Positions 18,404-28,304 of a stretch of 39,695 nucleotides of DNA are shown one piece after another. The notes beneath the pieces are model-generated. The model saw nothing but the letters and a program-made list of their open reading frames with translations. It ran no database searches and had not been told where the DNA came from. Source of the stretch: Enterobacterales bacterium (lineage in GTDB: Bacteria; Pseudomonadota; Gammaproteobacteria; Enterobacterales; Enterobacteriaceae); NCBI GenBank assembly GCA_015654925.1, contig JAATFX010000045.1, forward strand, positions 1 through 39,695, read 5' to 3'. How positions within the stretch are numbered: the stretch's first letter is position 1; every line of letters starts with the position of its first letter. Position numbers and translations under genes: made by a program.

Positions 18404-18895
18404 CGATTCCCGTTGAGGTGCTTAAGGTTGAACTTGCGGGTTGCAAAATCCTTATGCCTGGCGTGGAATTATTTAACAGTTGACGGTGTCATCAACCGTT
18501 TTATCGCAACGCATCCTCGTAGCCTTCAATCTCCCATGGTGGAGATCGCCGTAATGACCCATGGTTGTTACCGGCTAAGGCGGAAACATGCACGATGCAC
18601 CCAATTCATCTCGTTCAGTTCAGACGATGAGAGATTGCACCAGTATGATCGCGACGGTTTCGTTGCGTCACAGTGGCGACTCGCTCCAAATTCGCCACCT
18701 GAATAAAAAAGAAGGTGCCCTCAAAGACCAGCACTTCCTTATCACGATCAAAAGCCATGTCGACGGTGCTAAGTTTTCCGTTAAGCCTTTTGCTGAATTG
18801 ATTGTGCTCAACAACCGCTTACATTCCTCGGTGGAAAGACGCGTGGCTAACCAATGGCACCTTCGTTAATTGTAGGCTATCCAAAAAATCTCTAG
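18404..18895. other. Accessory scar, unrecognised gene debris
   Basis: No intact gene is recognised here. In E. coli this place holds ppiC. Short open stretches occur in several frames, among them ones reading SDDERLHQYDRDGFVASQW (about 18620-18700) and HFLITIKSHVDGAKFSVKPF (about 18730-18790). None has a ribosome site or full length, and frames are interrupted by stops, which suggests decayed coding DNA. I cannot name a family. Confidence 0.4.
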
Positions 18896-19141
18896 CAGTT
18901 TCCTGAATGTGATTCCCACGATAAGCTCCGGGTCGTTTATTTAATCACTCCTGACTTCAGCGTTGTTCGCGTTACCGAGCGGGTATTGGTCAATCAGACG
19001 ATTTACGGCGCGAAGATCTGGGTTAACGGTATGTTTTTGGTTGGCCGAGTTCAAGTTTATGACGACCTCCAGCAGCACTTTGTGGACATTCTCATGCTAG
19101 GCGGTGTTGGGCATGGAGGCGAGAAAATGTATAACCTATGA
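18896..19141 (+). pseudogene. Gene fragment, 81 open codons, family not recognised
   Basis: An open frame of 81 codons without a plausible start codon begins after a TAG and ends with TGA at 19139-19141. Its translation looks like real protein (for example VVYLITPDFSVVRVTERV and IYGAKIWVNGMFLVGRVQVY, ending DILMLGGVGHGGEKMYNL). Lack of a start and of any ribosome site suggests the 3' end of a broken gene. I cannot assign a function. Confidence 0.45.
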
Positions 19142-19183
19142 GTCATTGTGACGAATAATGTGCAATATAGAATGCAATTTTGA

Positions 19184-19533
19184 GATGTCCTCGAAGAGGA
19201 AAATACTCAGACCGAAAGGTATTGTCATGAGTTGGCCCGCCATGGTATTGCAGTTAAGCACCTGCAAAATCAGGCGCGGGGATTAGTCTGCCGAAAACCA
19301 TACTGGCTACCTATGACGCGCTCGCGTCTTTTGTATGTCGTGCCACCGGTTCTGAAAGTGATACGCTGCTGTTTCCCCACACAAATTTACGCGTTACTCT
19401 CCATATCCTCACTCCAACCCCTGATTTCACCGAGCTGGTCGCCAAAGCATTAATGGGAAACAGCCTTAATGTACTCCGTTTAACCTGGCGATATTGTAAT
19501 GCGTCCCACGCCAACGATAACATCAAGGCATGA
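19184..19533 (+). pseudogene. Gene fragment with probable frameshift, family not recognised
   Basis: One frame from 19184 reads DVLEEENTQTERYCHELARH and then HGIAVKHLQNQARG. Protein-like sequence then continues in another frame, open from 19258 to the TGA at 19531-19533 (ISLPKTILATYDALASFV, then NLRVTLHILTPTPDFTELVA). The switch near 19280 looks like a frameshift in one former gene. It ends where the next open frame, the toxin-tip gene, begins. No family is recognised. Confidence 0.4.
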
Positions 19534-20186
19534 TGCCAAAAATCGCATTCACCTACGAGCTTCACGGGAGTAGAAGGACAAGGAAGCGCAGCGGTTATGT
19601 CGCTGAGCCGAGTGGTGACGTCTGTGAAGGCACGCGCGGGCCGGGACGTATGGACAGTTGCGGTGAAGAGAGTGGTGAGGCCAAACCGAATCTGGGCAAG
19701 GACATAGCCAAAGTCACTGACGCGCAAAAAGCGGAGCTGGGCGGAGTGGGATCGGGAACTCCTGGAGGCTGGGGACCGGGGGATGAGCAAAGTGCCCGCA
19801 ATAAAGAATCTCAAAAGCAAAATGAAGTTCAGAGTCAGGCAAAAACTTCGCCTGAAGGTACTGAGAAACTAGTTTGGGATTCTTGGCAAAATCACCCTAA
19901 GGCCTCGATTAATGGTCGCCCATATGCTCAAATTGGTGATCGATATTATGCGCAGCACGCGGTAGACAGGATGCAACCATCAAGCCTCGGTTCACCCGCA
20001 GGAACGGTCGGGCCTGGCAGGAACGTCACTCCTAAAATGGTAGAACACGTTATCAAGACTGGTTCGTCCCAAAACAATATTATTAATGGAGTAACTCGGA
20101 CTACTTATTGGAGCGGTGACGTCGGTGTTATAACGGAAAATAATGGCAATGTGGTTGTTACTATTCTTCGCAGGAGTGGCAAATGA
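19530..20186 (+). CDS. Orphan polymorphic-toxin C-terminus (CdiA-CT/BECR-like)
   Basis: This frame of 218 codons looks like the tip of a contact-dependent or two-partner-secreted toxin cut away from its large N-terminal part. Residues 1-50 are low-complexity and of doubtful origin. Residues 65-90 carry a linker-like stretch AELGGVGSGTPGGWGPGDEQ, of a type I associate with CdiA-like proteins. Residues 113-218 form a compact domain with HAVDRM (143-148), GRNVTPKMVEHVIKTG and a C-terminal GVITENNGNVVVTILRR, resembling small RNase-fold toxins (DUF4258/BECR type). No secretion signal or good ribosome site precedes the ATG. Composition shifts from GC-rich to AT-rich near 19800. The next frame overlaps by ATGA, as toxin and immunity genes do. 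The toxin class is inference. Confidence 0.6.
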   Translation: MMPKIAFTYELHGSRRTRKRSGYVAEPSGDVCEGTRGPGRMDSCGEESGEAKPNLGKDIAKVTDAQKAELGGVGSGTPGGWGPGDEQSARNKESQKQNEVQSQAKTSPEGTEKLVWDSWQNHPKASINGRPYAQIGDRYYAQHAVDRMQPSSLGSPAGTVGPGRNVTPKMVEHVIKTGSSQNNIINGVTRTTYWSGDVGVITENNGNVVVTILRRSGK

Positions 20187-20449
20187 ATGATTGGATCTAT
20201 CCCGAGGTAATTAATCATCTCAAGAAATCATGTATTGATTTTCTCGATGAGAAAATAACAATTCATGATATTCAATCGGAGATTTTTAGTGCTGAAAATC
20301 AGGTGGTTGCGCTTGAGGAAAAATGGCTTCGCACTGTCTTGTTTGACGCAGAAAACGAGATTGAGCTGTTACGTTACACCACTAACGAAGATCGGTTGGT
20401 TGGTTCAATAAAACCTATAGTCCAGGATATCTTAAATAAAATACAATAA
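20183..20449 (+). CDS. Putative cognate immunity protein
   Basis: This small protein of 88 residues is acidic, without membrane segments, and starts MNDWIYPEVINHLKKSCIDF. Its ATG overlaps the toxin stop codon (ATGA) and AGGAG lies 8 nt upstream in the toxin gene, so translation is well supported. Position, size, low GC and acidity fit an immunity protein that binds a basic toxin domain. I do not recognise the family by sequence. Unlike its surroundings it looks intact, and keeping it protects the cell from siblings carrying the full toxin. The stop codon lies 11 nt before the IS256-type end. Confidence 0.6.
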   Translation: MNDWIYPEVINHLKKSCIDFLDEKITIHDIQSEIFSAENQVVALEEKWLRTVLFDAENEIELLRYTTNEDRLVGSIKPIVQDILNKIQ

Positions 20450-20460
20450 GTACCCCCGGC

Positions 20461-20875
20461 GAGCCTGTACATGATTCCGTGTAAATGCCTTTTCTCAGCA
20501 GTGGCCGTCCAGGCGGTCGCCGAACTCGATGATAAAGCGGCTCATGGCCATTCGCCAGTCCCTTAGCGGCATCGTCCATTTCTGCGATGCTGCCTGGATC
20601 GCCAGCCATACCATCTTTTTCACTGAGTCGTCTGTCGGGAACACATTACGTTTTTTGAACGCGTGGCGGATCACGCTGTTCAGCGACTCGATGGCATTGG
20701 TGGCACAGATCACCTTGCGGATGTCCGTCGGGTAGGCGAAGAACGTGGCAAGATTCGTCCAGTTTGCCTGCCGGCTGCGGCTTATCTGCGGATATTGGCA
20801 TCCCAGGACTGACGAACGCTTCCAGCGCCTGCACGCATGCCTCTTTCGCTGGCCCGCGGTCGGCTGCCCCCATTG
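20461..20875 (-). mobile_element. IS256-family insertion sequence remnant, 3' end of transposase
   Basis: The reverse strand encodes the C-terminal part of an IS256-family transposase. The last 72 residues are open (20495-20713: ICATNAIESLNSVIRH, VFPTDDSVKKMVWLAIQAAS, ending GDRLDGHC). Upstream the reading continues only across two one-base deletions near 20790-20815: frame one reads ALEAFVS, the next WDAN, the third YPQISRSRQANWTN. The element end is near 20461 (GAGCCTGTACATGATTCCGT), like IS256-family terminal repeats. The 5' two-thirds of the element and its other end are gone, so it cannot move. Confidence 0.85.
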
Positions 20876-20936
20876 GGATTTTTAGTATGGGGTGTCAACT
20901 ACCCTGCCAGAAGGGGTCAACCTCGTCTCGCCTTTC

Positions 20937-20945
20937 TGCTACAAT
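20937..20945 (+). promoter_or_regulatory. Probable rep promoter, extended -10
   Basis: TGCTACAAT matches the extended -10 form TGnTATAAT with one mismatch and lies 41 nt before the rep start. No good -35 is visible, which extended -10 promoters can do without. It lies about 60 nt beyond the IS remnant. Confidence 0.5.
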
Positions 20946-20986
20946 CCCAGGCCGTCGTCGACCGTTATTACACCTTGGAACTCACC

Positions 20987-23014
20987 ATGCGCCTGAACCC
21001 CAGCCAGCAGCACGCCGTCGAATTTGTTACCGGGCCTTGCCTGGTGCTGGCCGGCGCCGGGTCGGGCAAGACGCGCGTGATCACCAATAAAATCGCCCAT
21101 CTGATTCGCCAGTGCGGCTACCAGGCGCGGCATATCGCGGCTGTGACCTTCACCAACAAGGCCTCGCGGGAAATGAAGGAGCGCGTGGCGCAGACGCTGG
21201 GGCGGCAAGAGGCGCGCGGCCTGACCATCGCCACGTTTCATACCCTGGGACTGGAAATCATCAAGCGCGAATATAAAGCGTTGGGCATGAAGGCGAAATT
21301 TTCGCTGTTTGACGAGCACGACCAGCAGGCTTTGCTCAAGGATTTGACCGGGCAGTGGCTGGAAGGGGATAAGGATTTGCTCAAACAGCTGGCCTCGACG
21401 ATCTCCAATTGGAAAAACGATCTGCTCGATCCCGGCCAGGCCGCGGCGCTGGCCCGTTCCGAACGGGACAAACTGTTTGCCCATTGCTATGAACTCTACG
21501 ATGCCCACCTGCGGGCCTGCAATGTACTGGATTTCGACGATCTGATCCTGCGACCCACCTTATTGCTGCAACGGGATGCCGACGCGCGTGAACGCTGGCA
21601 AAATCGCCTGCGTTATCTGCTGGTGGATGAATACCAGGATACCAATACCAGCCAGTACGAACTGGTGAAAATGCTGGTGGGCAGCCGCGCCCGGTTCACC
21701 GTGGTGGGGGATGACGATCAGTCGATCTATTCGTGGCGCGGCGCGCGTCCGCAAAACCTGGAACTGCTGCAAAAGGATTTCCCGGCGCTCCAGGTGATAA
21801 AACTGGAGCAAAACTATCGCTCCACCGAGCGCATCCTGAAAGCCGCCAACATCCTGATTGCCAATAATCCGCATTTGTTTGAAAAACGGCTGTTTTCGCA
21901 GCTGGGTTATGGCGAAGCGCTTAAGGTGGTCACCGCCAATAACGAGGATCACGAGGCGGAGCGCGTGGTGGGGGAGCTGATCGCCCATCACTTTATCCAT
22001 AAAACCCGCTACCGCGATTATGCCATTCTCTACCGCGGCAACCACCAGTCGCGGTTGTTTGAAAAAATGCTGATGCAAAACCGCATCCCCTATCGCATTT
22101 CCGGCGGTACGTCCTTCTTCGCGCGTCCCGAAATCAAAGACCTGCTGTGCTATTTGCGGGTGCTGACCAATCAGGACGACGACAGCGCCTTTTTGCGCGT
22201 GGTCAATACGCCGCGGCGGGAAATAGGTTCGGCCACGCTCCAGAAACTGGGGGAATGGGCCACCGCGCGCAACAAAGGCCTGTTCGCCGCCAGTTTTGAT
22301 CTGGGGCTAAGCCAGACCCTGAACGGCCGCGGCCTGGAATCCCTGCAGCGGTTTACCTACTGGATGGCGGAGATTGCGCGGCTGGCCGAAGGCGATCCGG
22401 TGCAGGCGGTGCGGGATTTGATTCACGGCATGGAATATGAGAGCTGGCTTTATGAAACTTCCCCCAGCCCCAAAGCCGCCGAAATGCGGATGAAAAACGT
22501 CAACCAGCTATTTTCCTGGATGACCGACATGCTGGTCGGGTCGGATCTGGATGAGCCGATGACGCTGGATCAGGTGGTGACCCGTTTTACCCTGCGTGAA
22601 ATGATGGAGCGCGGCGAAAACGACGAGGAGCTGGATCAGGTGCAGTTGATGACCCTGCATGCCTCCAAAGGGCTGGAGTTCCCTTATGTCTTCCTGGTGG
22701 GGATGGAAGAAGGGTTGCTGCCGCACCAAAGCAGCATTGATGAGAACAATATCGAGGAGGAGCGGCGGCTGGCCTATGTGGGCATTACCCGCGCGCAAAA
22801 AGAGCTGACGTTCACGTTATGCCGCGAACGCCGGCAGTATGGCGAGACTATCCGGCCGGAGCCGAGCCGTTTTTTGCTGGAACTGCCGCAAGACGATCTG
22901 GCCTGGGAAACCGTGCGCAAGATCGTCAGCGCCGAGGAGCGCATGACGCAGGGGCAAAGCCGGGTGGCCGGTCTGCGCGAACAGCTGGCCAAAGCGAAGG
23001 CGCGGGGTGGCTAA
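20987..23014 (+). CDS. rep: ATP-dependent DNA helicase Rep
   Basis: This superfamily 1A 3'-5' helicase has 675 residues (E. coli 673). It removes proteins ahead of the replisome and acts with DnaB and PriC at stalled forks. Visible motifs are Q-motif [11 protein letters not shown], Walker [10 protein letters not shown] at 22-30, motif Ia [16 protein letters not shown], Walker [11 protein letters not shown], motif [18 protein letters not shown], motif IV LEQNYRS, motif [16 protein letters not shown] and motif [11 protein letters not shown]. The start at 20987 (MRLNPSQQ) is the family start; the open frame continues 50 codons upstream through the promoter and IS junction and is not used. Confidence 0.96.
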   Translation: MRLNPSQQHAVEFVTGPCLVLAGAGSGKTRVITNKIAHLIRQCGYQARHIAAVTFTNKASREMKERVAQTLGRQEARGLTIATFHTLGLEIIKREYKALGMKAKFSLFDEHDQQALLKDLTGQWLEGDKDLLKQLASTISNWKNDLLDPGQAAALARSERDKLFAHCYELYDAHLRACNVLDFDDLILRPTLLLQRDADARERWQNRLRYLLVDEYQDTNTSQYELVKMLVGSRARFTVVGDDDQSIYSWRGARPQNLELLQKDFPALQVIKLEQNYRSTERILKAANILIANNPHLFEKRLFSQLGYGEALKVVTANNEDHEAERVVGELIAHHFIHKTRYRDYAILYRGNHQSRLFEKMLMQNRIPYRISGGTSFFARPEIKDLLCYLRVLTNQDDDSAFLRVVNTPRREIGSATLQKLGEWATARNKGLFAASFDLGLSQTLNGRGLESLQRFTYWMAEIARLAEGDPVQAVRDLIHGMEYESWLYETSPSPKAAEMRMKNVNQLFSWMTDMLVGSDLDEPMTLDQVVTRFTLREMMERGENDEELDQVQLMTLHASKGLEFPYVFLVGMEEGLLPHQSSIDENNIEEERRLAYVGITRAQKELTFTLCRERRQYGETIRPEPSRFLLELPQDDLAWETVRKIVSAEERMTQGQSRVAGLREQLAKAKARGG

Positions 23015-23122
23015 AGCTCCCCGCCAGCATAGGCAAGAGGCAAAGGCGGATTTTCGTTTCGACAACCCATTGCGACCGCGCCAGGCCTGCATGGTGAGGG
23101 GCTACGGTATTTTTCGCTAAAG

Positions 23123-24616
23123 CTAGCCGATTTCCTCAAGCAACAGCGGCCAATGGACGTAGCTTTGCCATTGGCTCTCCTGCTCAAGGTATTCGGCGCG
23201 CAGCGGGTGCTGCGCCAGCCAGCCGCGGGGCAACAGTACGTGCAGCGTGTCGTCCAGCGCCCGCAGTTTGACCTCCGGCACCGTCTCGTCGCGACGCCGG
23301 CTGGCGAAAATAATCGCCAGGCGCATCAATCGGCACAGGCGCTGCGCCTGGCGCGCCGGCAGGCTGTTTTGCTGGGTCAGCTGGGATAAGTCGATATGAT
23401 GGCTTTGGTTTTGCAGCAGGATGGCAATCAGTTTTTGCTGGGCCGGGGTAAAACCGGGTAAATCGGTATGCCGAATCAAATAGGCCGCATGCTGGGGCGC
23501 GTTTTTGATATCAATGCTCAGGCCAATCTCGTGGATCATGGCGGCGCAATGCAGGATGGCGAAACATCGCTCGTCCAGTTGCCATGCTTTGGCCACCTGG
23601 GCGGCGAAATTGTCGGCCAGCGCGCTGACCCGCTGGGCCTGCTCGGTATCAAGCAAATAGCGGCGCTGCATATTCTGCAAGGTGCGCTCGCGAATATCTT
23701 CACATACCGGCAAATCGAGCATGCCGTACATAATGCCTTCGCGCAACGCCCCGCCGGCCAGGGTCATGGTCTTGATGCCCAGCTCATGGAATATGGCCAG
23801 CAGAATCGATAGCCCGCTGGGAAACACCAGCGCCCGATCCAGGGTCAGGCCCTCGATTTCCAGTTCTTCAAGCTTACCGCACTGGATCGCCCGCTGCTTG
23901 AGCTGGAGCAGTTTGCTCAGGGTGATCTGTTCATCCATGCCCTGGGCCACCATAATTTCCTGCTGGGCCTGCACCGTGCCGGAAGCGCCCACGCAGACCT
24001 GCCAGCCCGATGCGAGCAGTCTGGAAACCACCGGGCGAATCATCTCGCGCGCCGCCTGTTCCGCCTGCTCGAAGTTCTCTTTGGTCAGGCTGCGATCTTT
24101 AAACCAGCGATCGAGCCAGGTGACGCAGCCCATTTCCAGGCTGAACAGTTCCAGCGCTTGCGCCCCGCGGCCAACCACCAGTTCGGTGCTGCCGCCGCCG
24201 ATGTCCACCACCAACCGTTCATCCGATCCGCCGGTGGTATGCGCCACGCCCTGGTAAATCAGCCTGGCTTCTTCTTCGCCGCTGATGACCTGTACCGGAC
24301 AGCCCAGAATTTCCCTGGCGGTAACCAGAAACGTCTCGGCGTTGGTGGCAATGCGCAGGGTCGCGGTGGCGACGACGCGGATATGCGCCGGTGGGATATC
24401 CTGCAAATGCTCGGCGAACAGCCGCAGGCATTGCCAGCCACGCTGCATGGCTTCGGGGGTAAGCTGATTGGCGGCGTCAAGTCCGGCGGCCAGACGCACT
24501 TTGCGTTTAATCCGCGCCAGCGTCTGGATAGTGCCGGCCACCTCACGCGCCACTAACATATGGAAGCTGTTGGAACCTAAATCAATGGCGGCATAAAGTG
24601 AGGTGCAACTTTGCAT
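23123..24616 (-). CDS. gppA: Guanosine pentaphosphate phosphatase / exopolyphosphatase GppA
   Basis: This Ppx/GppA enzyme of 497 residues (E. coli 494) converts pppGpp to ppGpp and degrades polyphosphate. The N-terminal actin-like fold shows the phosphate loop [10 protein letters not shown] at 11-20, [11 protein letters not shown] with the catalytic glutamate, and [11 protein letters not shown] at about 136-146. The C-terminal part is HD-like helical ([19 protein letters not shown]). It is 5 nt downstream of rhlB on the same strand, so the two form an operon. It converges with rep; the 108-nt gap shows no convincing terminator. Confidence 0.95.
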   Translation of the reverse strand: MQSCTSLYAAIDLGSNSFHMLVAREVAGTIQTLARIKRKVRLAAGLDAANQLTPEAMQRGWQCLRLFAEHLQDIPPAHIRVVATATLRIATNAETFLVTAREILGCPVQVISGEEEARLIYQGVAHTTGGSDERLVVDIGGGSTELVVGRGAQALELFSLEMGCVTWLDRWFKDRSLTKENFEQAEQAAREMIRPVVSRLLASGWQVCVGASGTVQAQQEIMVAQGMDEQITLSKLLQLKQRAIQCGKLEELEIEGLTLDRALVFPSGLSILLAIFHELGIKTMTLAGGALREGIMYGMLDLPVCEDIRERTLQNMQRRYLLDTEQAQRVSALADNFAAQVAKAWQLDERCFAILHCAAMIHEIGLSIDIKNAPQHAAYLIRHTDLPGFTPAQQKLIAILLQNQSHHIDLSQLTQQNSLPARQAQRLCRLMRLAIIFASRRRDETVPEVKLRALDDTLHVLLPRGWLAQHPLRAEYLEQESQWQSYVHWPLLLEEIG

Positions 24617-24621
24617 AGCGA

Positions 24622-25917
24622 TCAGCCCGGACGTTTACGGTTATGGCGCGGCGCGCCGCCCGTGCCGCTGCGGCGGGATACGGAATTACGGCGCGGACCG
24701 GTGCCCGGACGTGCGCGCGTCAGCCGTTTCGGCGCCGGCAGCTCGGTCAACAGCGCATCGCTATTGTATTTGCTGACGGGGATCTGATGGCCGATGTAGC
24801 TTTCGATCGCCGTCAGGTTCAACGCATATTCCTCACAGGCCAGGCTGATGGAACTGCCGCTTTCGCCGGCGCGTCCCGTACGGCCGATGCGATGCACATA
24901 ATCTTCACAGTCATCCGGTAGATCGTAGTTGAACACATGGGTGACCAATGGAATGTGCAGGCCGCGGGCGGCGACATCGGTGGCGACCAGGATATCCAGC
25001 GTTCCCTGGGTAAAGTCTTCAAGAATGCGCAGGCGCCTTTTCTGGGAAACGTCACCGGTCAGCAACCCGACGCGGTGCCCATCAGCGGCCAGGTGGCCCC
25101 AGATATCCTCGCAGCGGTGCTTGGTGTTGGCGAAAATAATGCAGCGATCCGGCCACTCTTCTTCAATCAGCGTCTGTAATAGGCGCATTTTTTCTTCATT
25201 GGAAGGATAAAACAGCTCTTCCTGGATCCGGTAGCCGGTTTTTTGCAGCGGCTCGACTTCCACATATTCAGCGTTATTCATATGTTCAAACGCCAATTCA
25301 CGTACTCGGTAAGATAAGGTGGCGGAGAACAGCATATTCAAACGCTGTTCAACGGCGGGCATACGGCGGAACAACCAGCGAATATCTTTAATGAAACCCA
25401 GATCGAACATGCGGTCGGCTTCGTCGAGCACCACAACCTGGATCGCGCCCATATTGACATAATTCTGTTTGGTGTAATCGATCAGGCGGCCGGTGGTGCC
25501 AACCAGGATATCCACGCCGGATTCCAGCACCTTAAGCTGCTTGTCGTAACCATCCCCGCCGTAGGCCAGACCCATTTTCAGGCCGGTCGCCTGGGCTAAT
25601 GGTTCAGCATCGGAGTGGATTTGCACCGCCAATTCTCGGGTTGGCGCCATGATCAGCGCTCTGGGCTGATTGATCTGGCGCTGCTCGTCGGCGGGCTTTG
25701 TCAGTAAGTGATGAAACGTGGCAGCGAGAAATGCCAGCGTCTTTCCGGTACCGGTTTGCGCCTGTCCTGCGACATCTTTGCCATCGAGGGTGATGGGTAA
25801 TGTCAGCGCCTGAATAGGCGTACAATTATTAAATCCTTGTTTTTCAAGGGATTCAATAATAAGCGGGTGCAGGGCGAAGTCGGAAAACTTCTTTTCGGTT
25901 AAGTGTGTTTTGCTCAT
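24622..25917 (-). CDS. rhlB: DEAD-box RNA helicase RhlB
   Basis: This DEAD-box helicase of 431 residues (E. coli 421) is the RNA-unwinding part of the RNA degradosome, bound to RNase E. Motifs are the Q region [11 protein letters not shown], Walker A AQTGTGKT at 53-60, [12 protein letters not shown] at 165-168, SAT in LFSATLSYR and [10 protein letters not shown]. The C-terminal tail is basic (Arg, Gly, Pro) and a few residues longer than in E. coli. The start matches the E. coli protein ([18 protein letters not shown]). It diverges from trxA across 118 nt. Confidence 0.96.
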   Translation of the reverse strand: MSKTHLTEKKFSDFALHPLIIESLEKQGFNNCTPIQALTLPITLDGKDVAGQAQTGTGKTLAFLAATFHHLLTKPADEQRQINQPRALIMAPTRELAVQIHSDAEPLAQATGLKMGLAYGGDGYDKQLKVLESGVDILVGTTGRLIDYTKQNYVNMGAIQVVVLDEADRMFDLGFIKDIRWLFRRMPAVEQRLNMLFSATLSYRVRELAFEHMNNAEYVEVEPLQKTGYRIQEELFYPSNEEKMRLLQTLIEEEWPDRCIIFANTKHRCEDIWGHLAADGHRVGLLTGDVSQKRRLRILEDFTQGTLDILVATDVAARGLHIPLVTHVFNYDLPDDCEDYVHRIGRTGRAGESGSSISLACEEYALNLTAIESYIGHQIPVSKYNSDALLTELPAPKRLTRARPGTGPRRNSVSRRSGTGGAPRHNRKRPG

Positions 25918-26035
25918 AGTGTGGTAGAATAACAGTTAACTATTGCATTACGAAAGCGTATCCAGTGAAATAAAGTCAACCGGGCGTAGGTTAACCTTAA
26001 ACCAGCCCGGTAAAGATAATCCTGTGGAGTAGAAC

Positions 26036-26362
26036 ATGAGCGATAAAATTATTCACGTAAGTGACGACAGCTTCGAAAAGGACGTGTTGCAGGCAAAGGG
26101 ACTGTTCCTGGTGGATTTCTGGGCGGAGTGGTGCGGTCCATGTAAAATGATTGCACCTATCCTGGCTGAAGTCGCTGATGAATTCGAAGGCAAATTGACT
26201 ATCGCCAAGCTGAACATCGACGAAAACCCGGCTACCGCGCCTAAATACGGCATCCGCGGCATTCCGACCCTGCTGCTGTTTAAAGACGGCGAAGTGGTGG
26301 CGACGAAAGTCGGCGCGTTGTCCAGAAGCCAGCTCAAAGAATTCCTGAATAAAAATCTTTAA
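26036..26362 (+). CDS. trxA: Thioredoxin 1
   Basis: This 108-residue thioredoxin (E. coli 109) is a general cytoplasmic disulfide reductant. The active site WCGPC has its cysteines at 33 and 36; the cis-proline loop [11 protein letters not shown] is present. TGGAG lies about 8 nt before the ATG. It diverges from rhlB and is followed by the long rho leader, the same order as in E. coli. Confidence 0.98.
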   Translation: MSDKIIHVSDDSFEKDVLQAKGLFLVDFWAEWCGPCKMIAPILAEVADEFEGKLTIAKLNIDENPATAPKYGIRGIPTLLLFKDGEVVATKVGALSRSQLKEFLNKNL

Positions 26363-26768
26363 TCGTCAAAAACGGTTATCCCCATCGGGCGCTGGCGTTC
26401 ACTATGTTTTCTCGTATTGACCGCTAGACGCCCGCCAAGAACCATGCTAAGTTTAGATCCACTGCATTTAGATCTTACCTAGTTCGAGTCCGATAGTTTG
26501 AATCTGAGTTTTACTCTTTGCCCGAGTCCCGTTGTAGAACAGCATTAGCGCGATCAAGCAAGGTGTTCAGGCAATCTGGATTTGAATTGATCCGTTTTTA
26601 GGCGCTCTCAATCTTCAGTCTTCTTGTATTCATTTTGCATGATTTGCTGTTCATCAGCCCAAACGGGATGTACTGGGATTAAATGCCGTTAGACAGGCAC
26701 GATTATACGCTGCCATACCATTCACAAAAATAGTTCGAGATTTACCCCGAGTTTAAGAACCCACCATT
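26363..26768 (+). promoter_or_regulatory. rho leader and promoter region
   Basis: These 406 nt hold no recognised gene. The last 80 nt before rho match the E. coli rho leader as I recall it (GCCATACCATTCACAA, then GTTCGAGATTTACCCC and AGTTTAAGAAC). In E. coli Rho attenuates its own transcription in this leader, and a 33-codon peptide rhoL lies in it. I find only short frames here, for example 17 codons at 26639-26692, with no resemblance to RhoL, so I do not call rhoL. Confidence 0.6.
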
Positions 26769-28028
26769 ATGAACCTTACCGAATTAAAAAATACGCCGGT
26801 TTCTGAGCTAATTACTCTCGGCGAGAACATGGGGCTGGAAAATCTGGCCCGTATGCGCAAACAGGACATCATCTTCGCCATTTTAAAGCAGCATGCTAAA
26901 AGCGGTGAGGATATCTTTGGCGATGGCGTGTTGGAAATATTGCAGGATGGATTCGGTTTCCTCCGCTCCGGGGACAGTTCGTACCTCGCCGGCCCCGATG
27001 ATATTTATGTTTCTCCCAGCCAGATTCGTCGTTTCAACCTTCGCACCGGCGATACCATTTCCGGCAAAATCCGTCCGCCGAAAGAAGGCGAGCGTTACTT
27101 TGCGCTGTTGAAAGTCAACGAAGTCAACTACGACAAACCGGAAAACGCCCGTAACAAAATCCTCTTTGAAAACCTGACCCCTTTGCATGCCAACTCCCGG
27201 TTGCGCATGGAACGTGGCAATGGTTCCACCGAAGATTTGACGGCGCGGGTGCTGGATTTAGCCGCCCCCATCGGCCGCGGCCAGCGTGGCCTGATCGTGG
27301 CGCCGCCCAAAGCCGGTAAAACCATGCTGCTGCAAAACATCGCGCAGAGCATCGCTTACAACCATCCGGACTGCGTGCTGATGGTGCTGCTGATCGATGA
27401 GCGGCCGGAAGAAGTGACCGAAATGCAGCGCCTGGTTAAAGGCGAAGTGATCGCGTCGACCTTCGATGAGCCGGCTTCACGCCACGTGCAGGTCGCCGAA
27501 ATGGTGATCGAAAAAGCCAAGCGCCTGGTCGAGCATAAAAAAGACGTCATTATCCTGCTGGACTCCATCACCCGTCTGGCCCGCGCCTACAATACCGTGG
27601 TACCCGCATCGGGCAAGGTGCTGACCGGCGGTGTGGACGCCAACGCCCTTCATCGTCCGAAACGTTTCTTCGGCGCGGCGCGTAATATGGAAGAGGGCGG
27701 CAGCCTGACCATCATCGCCACGGCGCTGATCGACACCGGCTCGAAGATGGATGAAGTGATTTACGAAGAATTTAAAGGTACCGGTAATATGGAATTGCAT
27801 CTTTCGCGCAAAATTGCCGAGAAGCGTGTATTCCCTGCTATCGACTATAACCGCTCCGGTACCCGTAAAGAAGAGTTGCTGACTACTCAGGAAGAGCTGC
27901 AAAAAATGTGGATTCTGCGCAAAATCATCCATCCGATGGGTGAAACCGACGCAATGGAGTTCCTGATGAACAAGTTGGCGATGACCAAGACCAATGATGA
28001 GTTTTTTGACATGATGAAACGCTCGTAA
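26769..28028 (+). CDS. rho: Transcription termination factor Rho
   Basis: This hexameric RNA-dependent ATPase terminates transcription at unstructured C-rich RNA. It has 419 residues, the same as E. coli, and is near identical to it. The N-terminal RNA-binding fold shows GFGFLR at 61-66; the motor shows Walker A APPKAGKT at 178-185, Walker [17 protein letters not shown], the Q-loop [15 protein letters not shown] and the R-loop. No insert or extension is seen. It is followed by a strong intrinsic terminator. Confidence 0.98.
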   Translation: MNLTELKNTPVSELITLGENMGLENLARMRKQDIIFAILKQHAKSGEDIFGDGVLEILQDGFGFLRSGDSSYLAGPDDIYVSPSQIRRFNLRTGDTISGKIRPPKEGERYFALLKVNEVNYDKPENARNKILFENLTPLHANSRLRMERGNGSTEDLTARVLDLAAPIGRGQRGLIVAPPKAGKTMLLQNIAQSIAYNHPDCVLMVLLIDERPEEVTEMQRLVKGEVIASTFDEPASRHVQVAEMVIEKAKRLVEHKKDVIILLDSITRLARAYNTVVPASGKVLTGGVDANALHRPKRFFGAARNMEEGGSLTIIATALIDTGSKMDEVIYEEFKGTGNMELHLSRKIAEKRVFPAIDYNRSGTRKEELLTTQEELQKMWILRKIIHPMGETDAMEFLMNKLAMTKTNDEFFDMMKRS

Positions 28029-28046
28029 TTAACAAAAAACTCGGGT

Positions 28047-28078
28047 AACGCCACGTCAATACGTGGCGTTTTTTGTTT
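28047..28078 (+). terminator. rho terminator
   Basis: A perfect 10-bp stem AACGCCACGT / ACGTGGCGTT with loop CAAT runs into TTTTGTTT, 18 nt after the rho stop. Confidence 0.9.
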
Positions 28079-28253
28079 CTAATGCTAGGATAGTCAGATC
28101 TTACTGGCCTGGCCTTTGATATCAGAGGGTAAGCCAAGCGGTCTTTTTGCTTCAATTCACCTGACGGAGATTCGGGTGGTACGGAAAAGATGACAAAGAC
28201 AATATTTCAGTGTCACGAAATCCAGTGACAATTGAGGCACAAAGTGAGATGTG

Positions 28254-28283
28254 TTGACACGGTAACGCATCAAACAGCCTAAT
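28254..28283 (+). promoter_or_regulatory. Possible wecA (ECA operon) promoter
   Basis: A consensus -35 TTGACA (28254-28259) is followed after 18 nt by CCTAAT (28278-28283), a moderate -10, about 20 nt before the wecA start. The rest of the 226-nt gap after rho shows no gene. Confidence 0.45.
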
Positions 28284-28304
28284 GGATGCAGAGAGCTTTC
28301 TATT

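Noticed and set aside
18365..18869. Frames of 113 and 93 codons after ilvC as possible genes
   Set aside because: The first begins in the ilvC stop and runs through the ilvC terminator; the second has no ribosome site. Kept only as debris.
19311..19820. 169-codon frame on the minus strand
   Set aside because: It is antisense to the better supported toxin-tip frame and broken-gene frame, with Ser/Arg-rich composition typical of a shadow.
25991..26020. Possible trxA promoter (TTAACC, GATAAT)
   Set aside because: The -10 would leave only about 10 nt of leader before the ATG, overlapping the ribosome site; not convincing.
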